Origin: CADEEN01 sp963840805
GTDB taxonomy: Bacteria; Pseudomonadota; Gammaproteobacteria; Burkholderiales; Burkholderiaceae_C
Assembly (NCBI GenBank): GCA_963840805.1
Contig: CAWJAJ010000010.1
Span: forward strand, 235,578-299,577
DNA: 64,000 bases
Direction: 5' to 3'
Shown: positions 28,828 to 38,075 of the stretch, piece after piece
Numbering within the stretch: the first letter of the stretch is position 1
Layout: each line of letters starts with the position of its first letter
Made by a program: the position numbers and the translations under genes
The notes under the pieces: generated by a model
The model's input: only the letters and a program-made list of their open reading frames with translations
Databases searched by the model: none
What the model was told of the DNA's origin: nothing

Positions 28828-31465
28828 TCAGACCCGCTGCAGTCCGTCGCCGCCGTCGGCATGGGCGAAGTAGCGCTGGCCGATCGCGTCGCTGAGGCGT
28901 GAGGCACTGCCTTGCAGGTCGTGCGCCGCCTGCGCCAGGCGCTGTTTGAGCCGCTCGTCGTCGCCGCCGGCCAGTGCGCCCAGTTCGGCCAGCGTGAGCC
29001 CGGCCCCCAGTGCCGGCAGCAACTCGCGCAACGGGCTGCGCCGACGCATCGCTGGCCGGCAGCTTGCCGATCTCGGTGCGCAGGCGCCGCAAGGTGCCGG
29101 CGAACGCGCGCGGGTTGGCTTCGTCGAGCACCAGCAGGTCGGCCAGCGCGAGCAGGTCTTCGTGGCGCTGGTAGCGGGCGCGGAAGGTGATGCTGCTGTC
29201 GAACAACTCGAGCAGCAGTTCGGTGGCCGCGTCCGAGCCGCCGCGCGGATCGAGCGCATCGAGCAATGTCGCCAGCGTGCGCGGCCATGCCGGCCAGGCG
29301 TTCGATCAGGCGGCCCACCGACAGCAGGCGCCAGCCGTGGTCGCGCGTCATGCGGTCGGTCTGCGCGCCGGTCACGGCCGCCAACTGCACGGTCAGTCGC
29401 TGCAGCGCCGGCAACACCTGCGCCAGCGCTCGGCACGCCGGCGCCGCCGGCGGTGCACGCGTCGAGGGCGCCGGCGAAGTCGTCGCCCATGCGCCGCACC
29501 AGCCCCGCCTGCTCGGACGACAGGCGATCGCGCAAGGCGCCGGCCGCGCGCGCCAGCGCCTGCAGGTTGAAGCCGATGCCGCCCTGGCGGTCCTGCAGGC
29601 CGGCGAGCAGGCTGCGCTCGAACAGCCGCGCGGCGAGCGCTCGGCGCCCGGCGTGCCGGCGCTGACCAGGGCATGGGCCCCGGCCAGCCCGGACAAGGCG
29701 GCGAGCAGCGCGGCGGGCACCTCGTCGTCGCCGTCGATCAGCTCGAGCGCCGCGCGCGCCAGGCGAACGGCCTGCTCGGTGCGCTCGGTGTAGCGGCCGA
29801 GCCAGAACAGGTTTTCGCCGGTGCGGCTGGCGACCGGCGGCCGCCGCGCGGCCAGTCGTCCGCGCCGTCAGGCGCTGCGGCAGCATCGAGAAGGTGTCGA
29901 CCGGGCCGTCGGTCAGCACCCAGGTGTCCAGGCTGGTGCCGCCTTGCTGCATCGACACCGACAACGGTGCACTGCGTGGCCACCCGCGTCAGGCCGCCGG
30001 GCAGCACGTGCCAGCGGTCGGCGGCATCGGCGATGGCATACACGCGCAACAGCGCGGGCCGCGCCGCCAGCTCGCCGTCGGGCCGCGCCAGCGCCGCCCG
30101 CGACGGCGCCAGGTGGCCCTGGCACGGTCCAGGCGTCGGGATCGGCCTCGATGCGGCGCTGCATGACGTCGACCTCGTGCGCCGCGATGCGCCGCGCACC
30201 GTCGCCGCTGCCCGGAAAGGCCGGCCGCAGCACGCGTGCCGACGAGATCGTCGCGCACCGCCGCCCAGGCGGCCGCCTCGCCGCACCACCAGGTCGGCAA
30301 CGACGGCAACGCCAGTTCCTCGCCGAGCAGGCGCCTGCGCGATGCCGGGCAGGAAGCCCTGCACCGCCGGCGATTCGAGGAAGCCGCTGCCCAGGGCATT
30401 GGCCAGCACCAGGTTCTGCGCGCGCAGCACCTGCACCAGGCCCGGCACGCCGAGCGCCGAATCGGGGCGCAGCTCGAGCGGATCGCAGTAGTCGTCGTCC
30501 AGGCGGCGCAACAGCGCGTGCACCGGCTGCAGGCCTTCGACGGTCTGCAGGAACAGGCGCTCGCCGCGCACCGTCAGGTCGGCCGCCTTCGACCAGCGGC
30601 AGGCCCAGGTAGCGCGCCAGGTAGGCGTGCTCGAAATAGGTTTCGCTGTAGGGCCCCGGCGTCAGCAGCACGACGCGCGGCGCCGCGCCGTCGCCCAGGC
30701 GCACCGCGACGTCGCCGGCCTGCTGCTGCACGGTGTCGAGCAGGCGCCGGTAGCTCGAGGCGATGTGCTGCACGTGCAGCTCGCGAAAGGCCTCCGGGGA
30801 ACAGCCGCGAGACGATCAGCCGGTTGTGCAGCACATAGCCCAGGCCCGACGGCGACTGCGTGCGCTGCGAGATCACCCACCAGCGGCCGTCGGGGCCGCG
30901 CGCCAGGTCGAAGGCGACGATGTGCAGGTGCATGCCGCCGACCGGCGCCACGCCGTGCAGCGGCCGCAGGTAACCGCTGTGGCGACAGCACCAGCGCCGG
31001 TGGCAGCAGCGCCTCGTGCAGCAGGCGCTGCGGCGCCATAGACATCGGCCAGCATGCGGCCTGAGCAGCCGCGCGCGCTGCACCACGCCGTGTTCGATGC
31101 CGGCCCAGTCCTGCGGCATCGACGATCAGCGGCAGCGGCTCGAGCGACCAGGGCCGCGTCGCGGCCGCCGCCGCCGTGCCGCGCCTCGGCGGAAGACAGT
31201 TGTGCGTGACGCCGTCGGCGCGGATCTGCTGCGCGACTGCTCGGCGCGGTGGCGCGCGAAGGCGTCGGCCAGCGTCGCCACGCCAGCGACGGCGGCGTAG
31301 TCGAGGAAGCGCTGCCACGCCGGCCGCAGCGCGCCGTCGGCCATGGCGCAGTTCGTCCCAGCATTCGGCGCCGCGGCCGGCTGCGGCGCGGCTTCGAACG
31401 CGCCGCACGCCGGCAGCACGGCGCGTCTGCGGGACGGCAGCAACGCTGGGACAAGGTCGGCGCAC
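28828..31465 (-). CDS. Fusion of circularly permuted ATP-grasp and alpha-E domains
   Basis: About 880 residues combine two families found as separate genes just downstream. Residues about 1-520 are the ATP-grasp part: YLRPLHGVAPVGGMHLHIVA, VLLTPGPYSETYFEHAYLAR, LRRLDDDYCDPLELRPDSAL and WHVLPGGLTRVATQ. Residues about 540-880 are the alpha-E part: ENLFWLGRYTERTEQAVRLA, MTRDHGWRLLSVGRLIERLA and LFDSSITFRARYQRHEDLLA. More than ten frame changes make exact ends uncertain; the GTG at 31465 is the best start. Only 4 bp separate its stop from the next gene's start. Confidence 0.85.
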
Positions 31466-31467
31466 GG

Positions 31468-34400
31468 TCAGGGCATCGGTCGGACGGCCACGTTAGCGCG
31501 AGCCGCAGGTCGAGCGTGAACGGGAATTCCCGGCTCGGCTCGCGCCGGCTCGACCGATCATCTGGCCCGGGCGTGTGGCCGAAGCGGAAGAAGCGCGCCA
31601 GGCGCCGGCTTTCCGCCGTGTAGGCGTTGACCGGAAAGTCCTCGTGGCTCAGGCCGCCCGGGTGCGCCACGTGGTAGCGGCAGCCGCCCATCGAACGCTG
31701 CAGCCAGCGGTCGACGATGTCGAAGGTCAGCGGCGCATGCACGCCGATGGTCGGGTGCAGCGCCGACGGCGGCTGCCAGGCGCGGTAGCGCACGCCGCAG
31801 ACGAATTCGCCGACGCGGCCGGTGGGCTGCAGCGGCAGCGCCCGGCCGTTGGCGGTGACGACGTGGCGGTTGTCGTTCAGGCCGGTGACCTTGACCTCCA
31901 GCCGCTCGAGCGACGAATCGACGTAGCGCGCGGTGCCGCCCGGCGCGCCCTCTTCGCCCATCACGTGCCAGGGCTCGAGCGCGGTGCGCAGGCTCAAGCT
32001 CGATGCCCATCGTGCGCCACCTCGCCGATCAGCGGGAAGCGGAACTCCAGGTGCGGCGCGAACCAGGCATCGTCGAAGGCATAGCCGGCGCCGCGCAGCT
32101 CGGCCATCACGTCGTCGAAGTCCATCTGCACGAAGGTCGGCAGCATGAAGCGGTCGTGCAGCCCCGTGCCCCAGCGCGTCAGGCGCGTGCTGCCGCGGCC
32201 GCGGTAGGGCTCGCGCCAGAACCAGGCCACCAGCGCGCGCAGCAGCAGTTGCTGCGCCAGGCTCATGCGCGCATGCGGCGGCATCTCGAAGGCGCGCAAC
32301 TCGAGCAGGCCGAGCCGCCCGGTCGGGCCGTCGGGCGAGTACAGCTTGTCGATGCAGAACTCGCTGCGGTGGGTGTTGCCGGTGACGTCGATCAGCAGGT
32401 TGCGCAGGCTGCGGTCGACCAGCCACGGCCGGACACCGGGCCCTGCCGGCCTGTGCAGCGCCATCTGGCGCTCGAGCTCGGCCAGCGCGATCTCGACCTC
32501 GTAGACCTGGTCGTTGCGCGCCTCGTCGATGCGCGGCGCCTGGCTGGTCGGGCCGATGAACATGCCCGAGAACAGGTAGCTCAGGCTCGGGTGGTTGTGC
32601 CAGTAGGTCAGCAGGCTGGCCAGCAGATCGGGCCGGCGCAGGAACGGGCTGTCGGCCGGCGTGGCGCCGCCGAGCACGAAGTGGTTGCCGCCGCCGGTGC
32701 CGGTGTGGCGGCCGTCGAGCATGAACTTCTCGGTCGACAGCCGCGTGCGGTGCGCCGCGTCGTAGAGGAACTCGGTGTGGTCGACCAGTTGCTCCCAGCT
32801 CGACGCCGGGTGGATGTTGACTTCGATCACGCCCGGGTCGGGCGTCACCTGCAGCAGCTTCAGGCGCGGGTCGCGCGGCGGCGGGTAGCCTTCGAGCACC
32901 ACCTTCACGCCCTGCGCAGCGGCCGTGGCCTCGACCGCGGCCAGCAGTTCGAGGTAATCCTCGAGGTGCTTCAGCGGCGGCAGGAAGACATACAGCACGC
33001 CGCTCTTGCCGCCCGACTGCTTCGCTGCCTCGGCCTTCGGGGCCGTTGGCGCGCTGCGGGTCGCGCACCTCGACGCACAGCGCGGTGCGCGTCAGCCAGC
33101 CGGCCGACTCGTGCCGCGCCGGCATCGTGTCGGCAGGCCGCGGGTGCGGGCGGTCTCGGGCCAGGTGCGGGCCCGTGCCGCGGCCCGGCCGCCGCCAGCG
33201 TGCCGCATCGTCGCCGCGGCCAGGGCTGCGCCTGCACGGCCACGCTGCCGCCTTCGGCAAAGCCGCCGCCGGCGTGGTGCGCGTCGTAGCCGGGCCGGCC
33301 GACGGGCTGCGTGCCGCAGCGCCGCCGCCGCGGGCAGCGGCGCCGACGCGGCGCAACGGGTCCTGCGCGATCACGTCCTGGCGCTCGCCGGGCTGCGGCC
33401 CAGGGCAGCGAATCCAGCGGCAGCCGGTAGCCCATCGGCGAATCGCCCGGCATCAGGTACAGCCGCTCGTCGCGCAGGAACCAGGGGCCGGTGATCCAGC
33501 GTCGGGCCGGCGGTGGCCGGTGTGCCATTCGCGCTTCAGCGGCAGCAGGTAGCCGACGACGCTGTCCAGCCCCTGCGCGAAGATGCGGCGCAGGCGCGCG
33601 CGCTCGAGTTCGTCGTCGAGCTTCGACTCGAAGGGGTCGACGTTCACCGGCAGCCGGCGCTCGCGCCACAGGTAGTACCAGGTGTCTTCATAGCCGGGCT
33701 GGACGTACTTCGGCGTCCAGGCCCAGCCGCGTCGGTCAGCCCGGTCATGAAGCGCTGCGCATCGTCGGTGGTGTAGCGGTGGGTGTCGCGCTCGTCGGCG
33801 AACAGCGCCGGGTCGTGCCAGCACGGCTGGCCGTCGGCGCGCCAGCCGATCGACAGCGCCCAGCGCGGCAGCTGCTCGCCCGGGTACCACTTGCCCTGGC
33901 CGAAGTGCAGGAAGCCGCCCTGGCCGTACTTGGCCATCAGCCGGTGCACCAGCTCGGTGGCGAAGCCGCGCTTGGTGGGGCCCAGCGCGTCGATGTTCCA
34001 CTCGGCACCGTCGCGGTCGTCGACCGAGACGAAGGTCGGCTCGCCGCCCATCGTCAGGCGCACGTCCTGGCGCTGCCAGGTCGGCGTCGACCTGCTGGCC
34101 CAGCGCCAGCATCGCCTGCCACTGCGCGTCGGTGTAGGGCAGGGTCACGCGCGGCGCATTCGTAGATGCGCGTGATCTGCATGTGGTGCTCGAACGCGAC
34201 CTCGCAGTCGTCGACCGCGCCGCTCACCGGCGCCGCGGTCGAGGGCTCGGGCGTGCAGGCCACGGGGATGTGGCCCTCGCCGGCCATCAGGCCCGAGGTC
34301 GGGTCCAGGCCGACCCAGCCGGCGCCGGGCAGGAACACCTCGCACCAGGCGTGCAGGTCGGTGAAGTCGACCTCGGTGCCCGACGGGCCGTCGAGCGACT

Positions 34401-35039
34401 TGACGTCGGGCTTGAGCTGGATCAGGTAGCCCGAGACGAAGCGCGCCGCCAGCCCGAGGTGGCGCAGCGCCTGCACCAGCAGCCAGCCGGTGTCGCGGCA
34501 CGAGCCCGAGGCGTTGGTCGAGCGTGACCTCGGGCGTCTGCACGCCGGGCTCCATGCGGATCAGGTAGCGGATCTCGCGCTGCAGCCGCTGGTTGATGCC
34601 GACCAGGAAGTCGATCGTGCGCTGTTCGTCGCGCGCGATGCTGTCGACGAAGGCCTTGAAGCGCGGCGTCGACGCGCCCTTGCGCCAGGTAGGGCGCGAG
34701 ATCGTGCTTCAGCTCGGGGGCGTAGTCGAACGGATAGGTTTCGGCCTCGGGCTCGAGGAAGAAGTCGAACGGGTTGTAGACCGCCATGTCGGCCACCAGG
34801 TCGACCGTGACCTTGAACTCGGTCGTCTTCTCGGGAAAGACCAGCCGCGCCAGGTGGTTGGCGAACGGGTCCTGCTGCCAGTTGATGAAGTGCTCCGCCG
34901 GCTCGATGCGCAGCGAATAGGCCAGGATCGGCGTGCGGCAATGCGGCGCCGGCCGCAGCCGCACCACCTGCGGCGACAGCCCGACGCGGCGGTCGTAGCG
35001 GTAGTGCGTGACGTGGTTCAGCGCGACGTGGATGGCCAA
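31468..35039 (-). CDS. Large transglutaminase/DUF2126 protein
   Basis: About 1190 residues in many frame fragments. The N-terminal transglutaminase part has HVALNHVTHYRYDRRVGLSP, GSCRDTGWLLVQALRHLGLA with the catalytic Cys, DFTDLHAWCEVFLPGAGWVG and LDPTSGLMAGEGHIPV. The DUF2126 part follows: RLTMGGEPTFVSVDDRDGAE, NIDALGPTKRGFATELVHRL, LDGRHTGTGGGNHFVLGGAT and PDGPTGRLGLLELRAFEMPP. The best start is a TTG at 35039 giving LAIHVALNH. It leads an operon of at least five genes (to 25430) predicted to build or modify a peptide; only this family pair supports that. Confidence 0.88.
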
Positions 35040-35508
35040 GGGGAATGTCTCCGGGCGGTGGAAAAAGCTCGGCGGGTCGCAATATTCGCGCCATCGCCAC
35101 GGCGTGAATGGTGCCAGCAACGGGAGGCGGCGGCCATTCGCGCCCGAAAACGGCTCGCACGCGCGACAGGAAGGACGGCCCGGAAGGGCAGCCTCGATCG
35201 GTCGCGAGCCGACCCAGACGCGCGGCTCACCAACGGCCGCCGCGTCGGGGACGGCGCCGCGTCGGCGTCGTGCAGCGCCGCACAGTGCGCGCCACGCGCG
35301 CAGGCTGACGGCATCGGTTCAGGAGCCCTTGCGTAGGACATTCACTACGCCGACGCGCGACCGGGGCCGCTGCCCGTATCGACCGCCGGCGCCCACACTG
35401 GACGCCCTGCGACAGCCAGTCGACGACACGTGCCGGACCCGGGACGCGCGAATATCCAATGACTCATACCCTGACCGCCGACCGATTCACTGCCGCGCCG
35501 CCTCGCCT
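35040..35508. other. Divergent intergenic region between two transglutaminase genes
   Basis: About 470 bp between two divergently transcribed genes, so promoters for both are expected here. A short inverted repeat CGTAG-GACATTCA-CTACG lies near 35333-35350. No frame looks like a real protein and I cannot identify convincing promoter boxes. Confidence 0.4.
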
Positions 35509-36414
35509 ATGAACAAAGTACGCATCGAACTCCAGGTCGAGCTGAACTACGACGTCGGTGAGCACGGCGCCGATTTCATCTTCAATATCCAGGCCGCGCG
35601 CACGGCGTGCCAGACCATCGCGGACGAAAGCCTGCACCTGAGCCAGGACGTGCCCACGCTGCAGCACACCGACGCCATCACCGGCAATCGCACGCTGCGC
35701 CTGCAAGCCCGGCCCGGCCCGCTGCGGGTGGCCTACGCGGCCACGGTGGACCTGCAGCATCACAGCGCCGATCCGGCACAGCTGGCCGAGGTGCCGGTGG
35801 CGCAGCTGCCCGCCGAGGCGCTGGGTTATCTCTACCCGAGCCGCTACTGCCAGTCGGACCGCCTGGTCAAACTCGCGATCAACGCGTTCGGCCAGCTTTG
35901 GCAGGGGCACGGCCGGGTTCAGGCGATCCAGCAGTGGGTGCGCGAGCACGTCACTTTCACTTCGAATACCTCGAACTCCAATACGTCGGCGGTCGACACG
36001 TTGATCGAGCAGGTCGGCGTCTGCCGCGACTTCGCGCACCTGATGATCGCGCTGTGCCGCGCGGTCAATATCCCGGCGCGCTTTGCCAGCGGCACCGACT
36101 ATGGCGCCGACCCGGCGCTGGGGCCGCCCGACTTCCATGCCTACGTCGAGGTCTACGTCGGCGACCGCTGGTACATCTTCGAGCCCTCGGGCACCGCGAT
36201 TCCGATGGGACTGGTACGCCTGGGCACCGGGCGCGATGCCGCCGACGTGGCCTTCGCCACCATCTTCGGCAGCGTGACGTCGCAGGCCCCACGGATCCAC
36301 ACCCTGGCCGTCGACGATGCGTCGCGCCACATGGTGCTGCCGCGGCATGTCGGCCATGCGCTGTCGACGGACAGCGCAACGGGAGTCATCTCGGCCCGGT
36401 CATCGGTGCCGTGA
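35509..36414 (+). CDS. Transglutaminase-like protein (stand-alone, divergent)
   Basis: An intact protein of 301 residues. It begins NKVRIELQVELNYDVGEHGA, a different N-terminal domain from the other two transglutaminases of the locus. The catalytic triad is visible: QVGVCRDFAHLMIALCRAVN (Cys), GPPDFHAYVEVYVGDRWYIF (His) and EPSGTAIPMGLVRLGTGRDA (the Asp position is occupied by EPSG, so the acid may differ). The string YPSRYCQSDRL is typical of this subgroup. It points away from the main operon but shares its intergenic region, so joint regulation is likely (inference). Confidence 0.85.
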   Translation: MNKVRIELQVELNYDVGEHGADFIFNIQAARTACQTIADESLHLSQDVPTLQHTDAITGNRTLRLQARPGPLRVAYAATVDLQHHSADPAQLAEVPVAQLPAEALGYLYPSRYCQSDRLVKLAINAFGQLWQGHGRVQAIQQWVREHVTFTSNTSNSNTSAVDTLIEQVGVCRDFAHLMIALCRAVNIPARFASGTDYGADPALGPPDFHAYVEVYVGDRWYIFEPSGTAIPMGLVRLGTGRDAADVAFATIFGSVTSQAPRIHTLAVDDASRHMVLPRHVGHALSTDSATGVISARSSVP

Positions 36415-36437
36415 GCGTTCGCGCCCCTCGGCAACGC

Positions 36438-36461
36438 TCGCTGTAGGTGCCGCCCTACAGC
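36438..36461 (+). terminator. Hairpin downstream of the divergent transglutaminase
   Basis: CGCTGTAGG (36438-36446) is a perfect inverted match of CCTACAGCG (36453-36461) around a 6-base loop, 24 bp after the stop codon. No T-run follows, so termination is only probable. Confidence 0.45.
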
Positions 36462-36555
36462 GGACACACCGCTGGTCCGATGGCGCGAGTGCGGCCGCAC
36501 GGCCACCATGCCTTCATTCACCCCCACACCCGCGGACTGCAACGAAGGACGTGCC

Positions 36556-36837
36556 ATGCACCCCCCTGACGCCTCGAGCACTTTGAACGGGCAAGCCCCG
36601 CCGCGGTGGCAACGAGCGCTGACCGGGCGGCGCCCGCCCCTCTGGGCCGCCATCGTCGCTGCGCCCCTGGCGCTCGGCATGCTGCTGGCGTTCGAAGAGG
36701 TCGTCGCCCGATCCGTGGCGCAAGGCGCGCTTCGGCGTCAGGCGATGGATGCGCGCGCCGAAGGCACCTGGCGCTGCAAGCTGTTGCACGACGCCCGCGC
36801 GCGGGGCCAGTGCCTGGCGCGGGTGGATGCCGAATGA
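36556..36837 (+). CDS. Small single-pass membrane protein, unknown
   Basis: A 93-residue protein starting at an ATG with GAAGGA upstream. It has a positively charged N-terminus (RWQRALTGRRPPL), one hydrophobic segment (WAAIVAAPLALGMLLAF) and a charged C-terminal tail with two cysteines (WRCKLLHDARARGQCLARVD). No family recognised. It is followed 58 bp later by a secreted protein that also has paired cysteines, so the two may act together in the envelope. Confidence 0.5.
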   Translation: MHPPDASSTLNGQAPPRWQRALTGRRPPLWAAIVAAPLALGMLLAFEEVVARSVAQGALRRQAMDARAEGTWRCKLLHDARARGQCLARVDAE

Positions 36838-36895
36838 CCCCCTGCGTCGCCGCGCGCCAGGCAAGCGCGAATTCTGAAACCCCATGGAGCAATGA

Positions 36896-37345
36896 ATGAA
36901 TACCACTCGACATCACGTTGCGCGCCCGACCTGGGTGCTGGTCATGCTGCTGGCTGCGCTGGGCTCCTCGACGGCACTGGCGGCAGGCAAGGCCGTCGCG
37001 CTCGACCCGAAGGTGCGTTACCAGCGCGAGAGTGCCGCCTGCACGAGCATTCGATCCTTCGATGACCGCGCCAACTGCCTGAGCGAAGCCAGCACGCGAT
37101 ACGCCGCCACCCAACCGACGCCCGCGACCGAACAACCGGACATCCTGAAGCGCAATGCGCTGGTGCGCTGCGAGCCACTGCCCGAATCGGAGCGCAAGGA
37201 CTGCGTGGCGCGCATGCAGGGCCAGGGCACGACCCAAGGCAGCGTGGCCGGTGGCGGCATCTACCGCGAACTGGTGACGCGCGAGGTCGGTCTGCCGGTG
37301 GCGCCGCCGGCCGCGCCCACGCCGCTGCCCGCGGCGCCCCAGTAG
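36896..37345 (+). CDS. Secreted cysteine-containing protein, unknown
   Basis: A 149-residue protein with a signal peptide (WVLVMLLAALGSSTALA, cut before AGK). The mature part has four cysteines in two pairs (ESAACTSIRSFDDRANCLSE and VRCEPLPESERKDCVARM), suggesting two disulfides, and a Pro/Ala-rich tail (VAPPAAPTPLPAAPQ). Two related Cys-containing half-repeats are suggested by the D-x-x-x-C-x-x-x pattern. No family recognised. The dsbB gene at 41 kb shows that disulfide formation is available. Confidence 0.6.
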   Translation: MNTTRHHVARPTWVLVMLLAALGSSTALAAGKAVALDPKVRYQRESAACTSIRSFDDRANCLSEASTRYAATQPTPATEQPDILKRNALVRCEPLPESERKDCVARMQGQGTTQGSVAGGGIYRELVTREVGLPVAPPAAPTPLPAAPQ

Positions 37346-37472
37346 CGCCTGCGCGGCTGCGGCGCACGCTCCCGCCATCGGCGGTGTCGCCGGTGCCGTG
37401 CTCGCCGGCGGCAGCAGCGTCGGCACCGTCGGCGGCGTGATCGGCAACCAGGTCGATCCCGCCAAGAAGTAG
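37341..37472 (+). pseudogene. Glycine-zipper protein fragment
   Basis: In another frame just after the secreted protein, the sequence encodes APAIGGVAGAVLAGGSSVGT followed by VGGVIGNQVDPAKK and a TAG at 37472. This is the C-terminal part of a glycine-zipper (Rick_17kDa/OsmB-like) envelope protein. There is no start codon or lipobox, so it is either a remnant or joined to the upstream gene by a frame error. Confidence 0.4.
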
Positions 37473-37743
37473 CCGCAGCCATCGGCGATGCCAGCCTGAA
37501 GGTCGAGGGCGCCGGCGCAACCGACAGTCTTTGCGGCCTTGTCCTACACACGCAGGCGCATCGCGCCGATGGCTGCATCGAGCCGCCGTTTCTACAGTCC
37601 ATCCATCGGCCCATTGCACGTGAGCAACGAACCCGCCGACTGATCCCGCGCCGTTTTCCTTGCCCATGGGTGGTGGGGCTCATCACCACCCGTCCAGACG
37701 GAGCGCTCGATCCGAGCACCGTCTCATTCCCAGGAGATTCATC

Positions 37744-38058
37744 ATGTTCATTCGCACCACGCTCGCCGCCACCATTGCCGCCGTCGCCCTGCTCACCGCC
37801 ACCGGCTGCGCCGTCACGCGCGGCCAGGAAACCGTGGGCGCCTACGTCGACGACACGGCGATCACGACCGCGGTGAAGTCGCACTTCCTCGAGAACAAGG
37901 AAGTCGACGGCACGAGCATCCGCGTCGAGACCCTGAACGGCACCGTCATGCTGTCCGGCTTCGCCAAGAGTGCGACCGAGAAGAGCACCGCCGAGTCCAT
38001 CGCCAGGAACACCAAGGGTGTGAAGGCCGTCAAGAACGAAATCGCGGTCCGTCCGTAA
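37744..38058 (+). CDS. BON-domain lipoprotein (OsmY-like)
   Basis: A 104-residue protein with a lipoprotein signal ending LLTATGC (Cys22 as lipidation site), then one BON domain: AYVDDTAITTAVKSHFLENK, IRVETLNGTVMLSGFAKSAT and GVKAVKNEIAVRP. BON proteins sit in the periplasm and support envelope integrity under osmotic or other stress. An AGGAGA ribosome site precedes the ATG. The stop lies 18 bp from the convergent comEC stop. The 270-bp leader upstream holds two CTACA-type motifs (37541 and 37590). Confidence 0.85.
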   Translation: MFIRTTLAATIAAVALLTATGCAVTRGQETVGAYVDDTAITTAVKSHFLENKEVDGTSIRVETLNGTVMLSGFAKSATEKSTAESIARNTKGVKAVKNEIAVRP

Positions 38059-38075
38059 CCCTTCGACAGCGCCGT

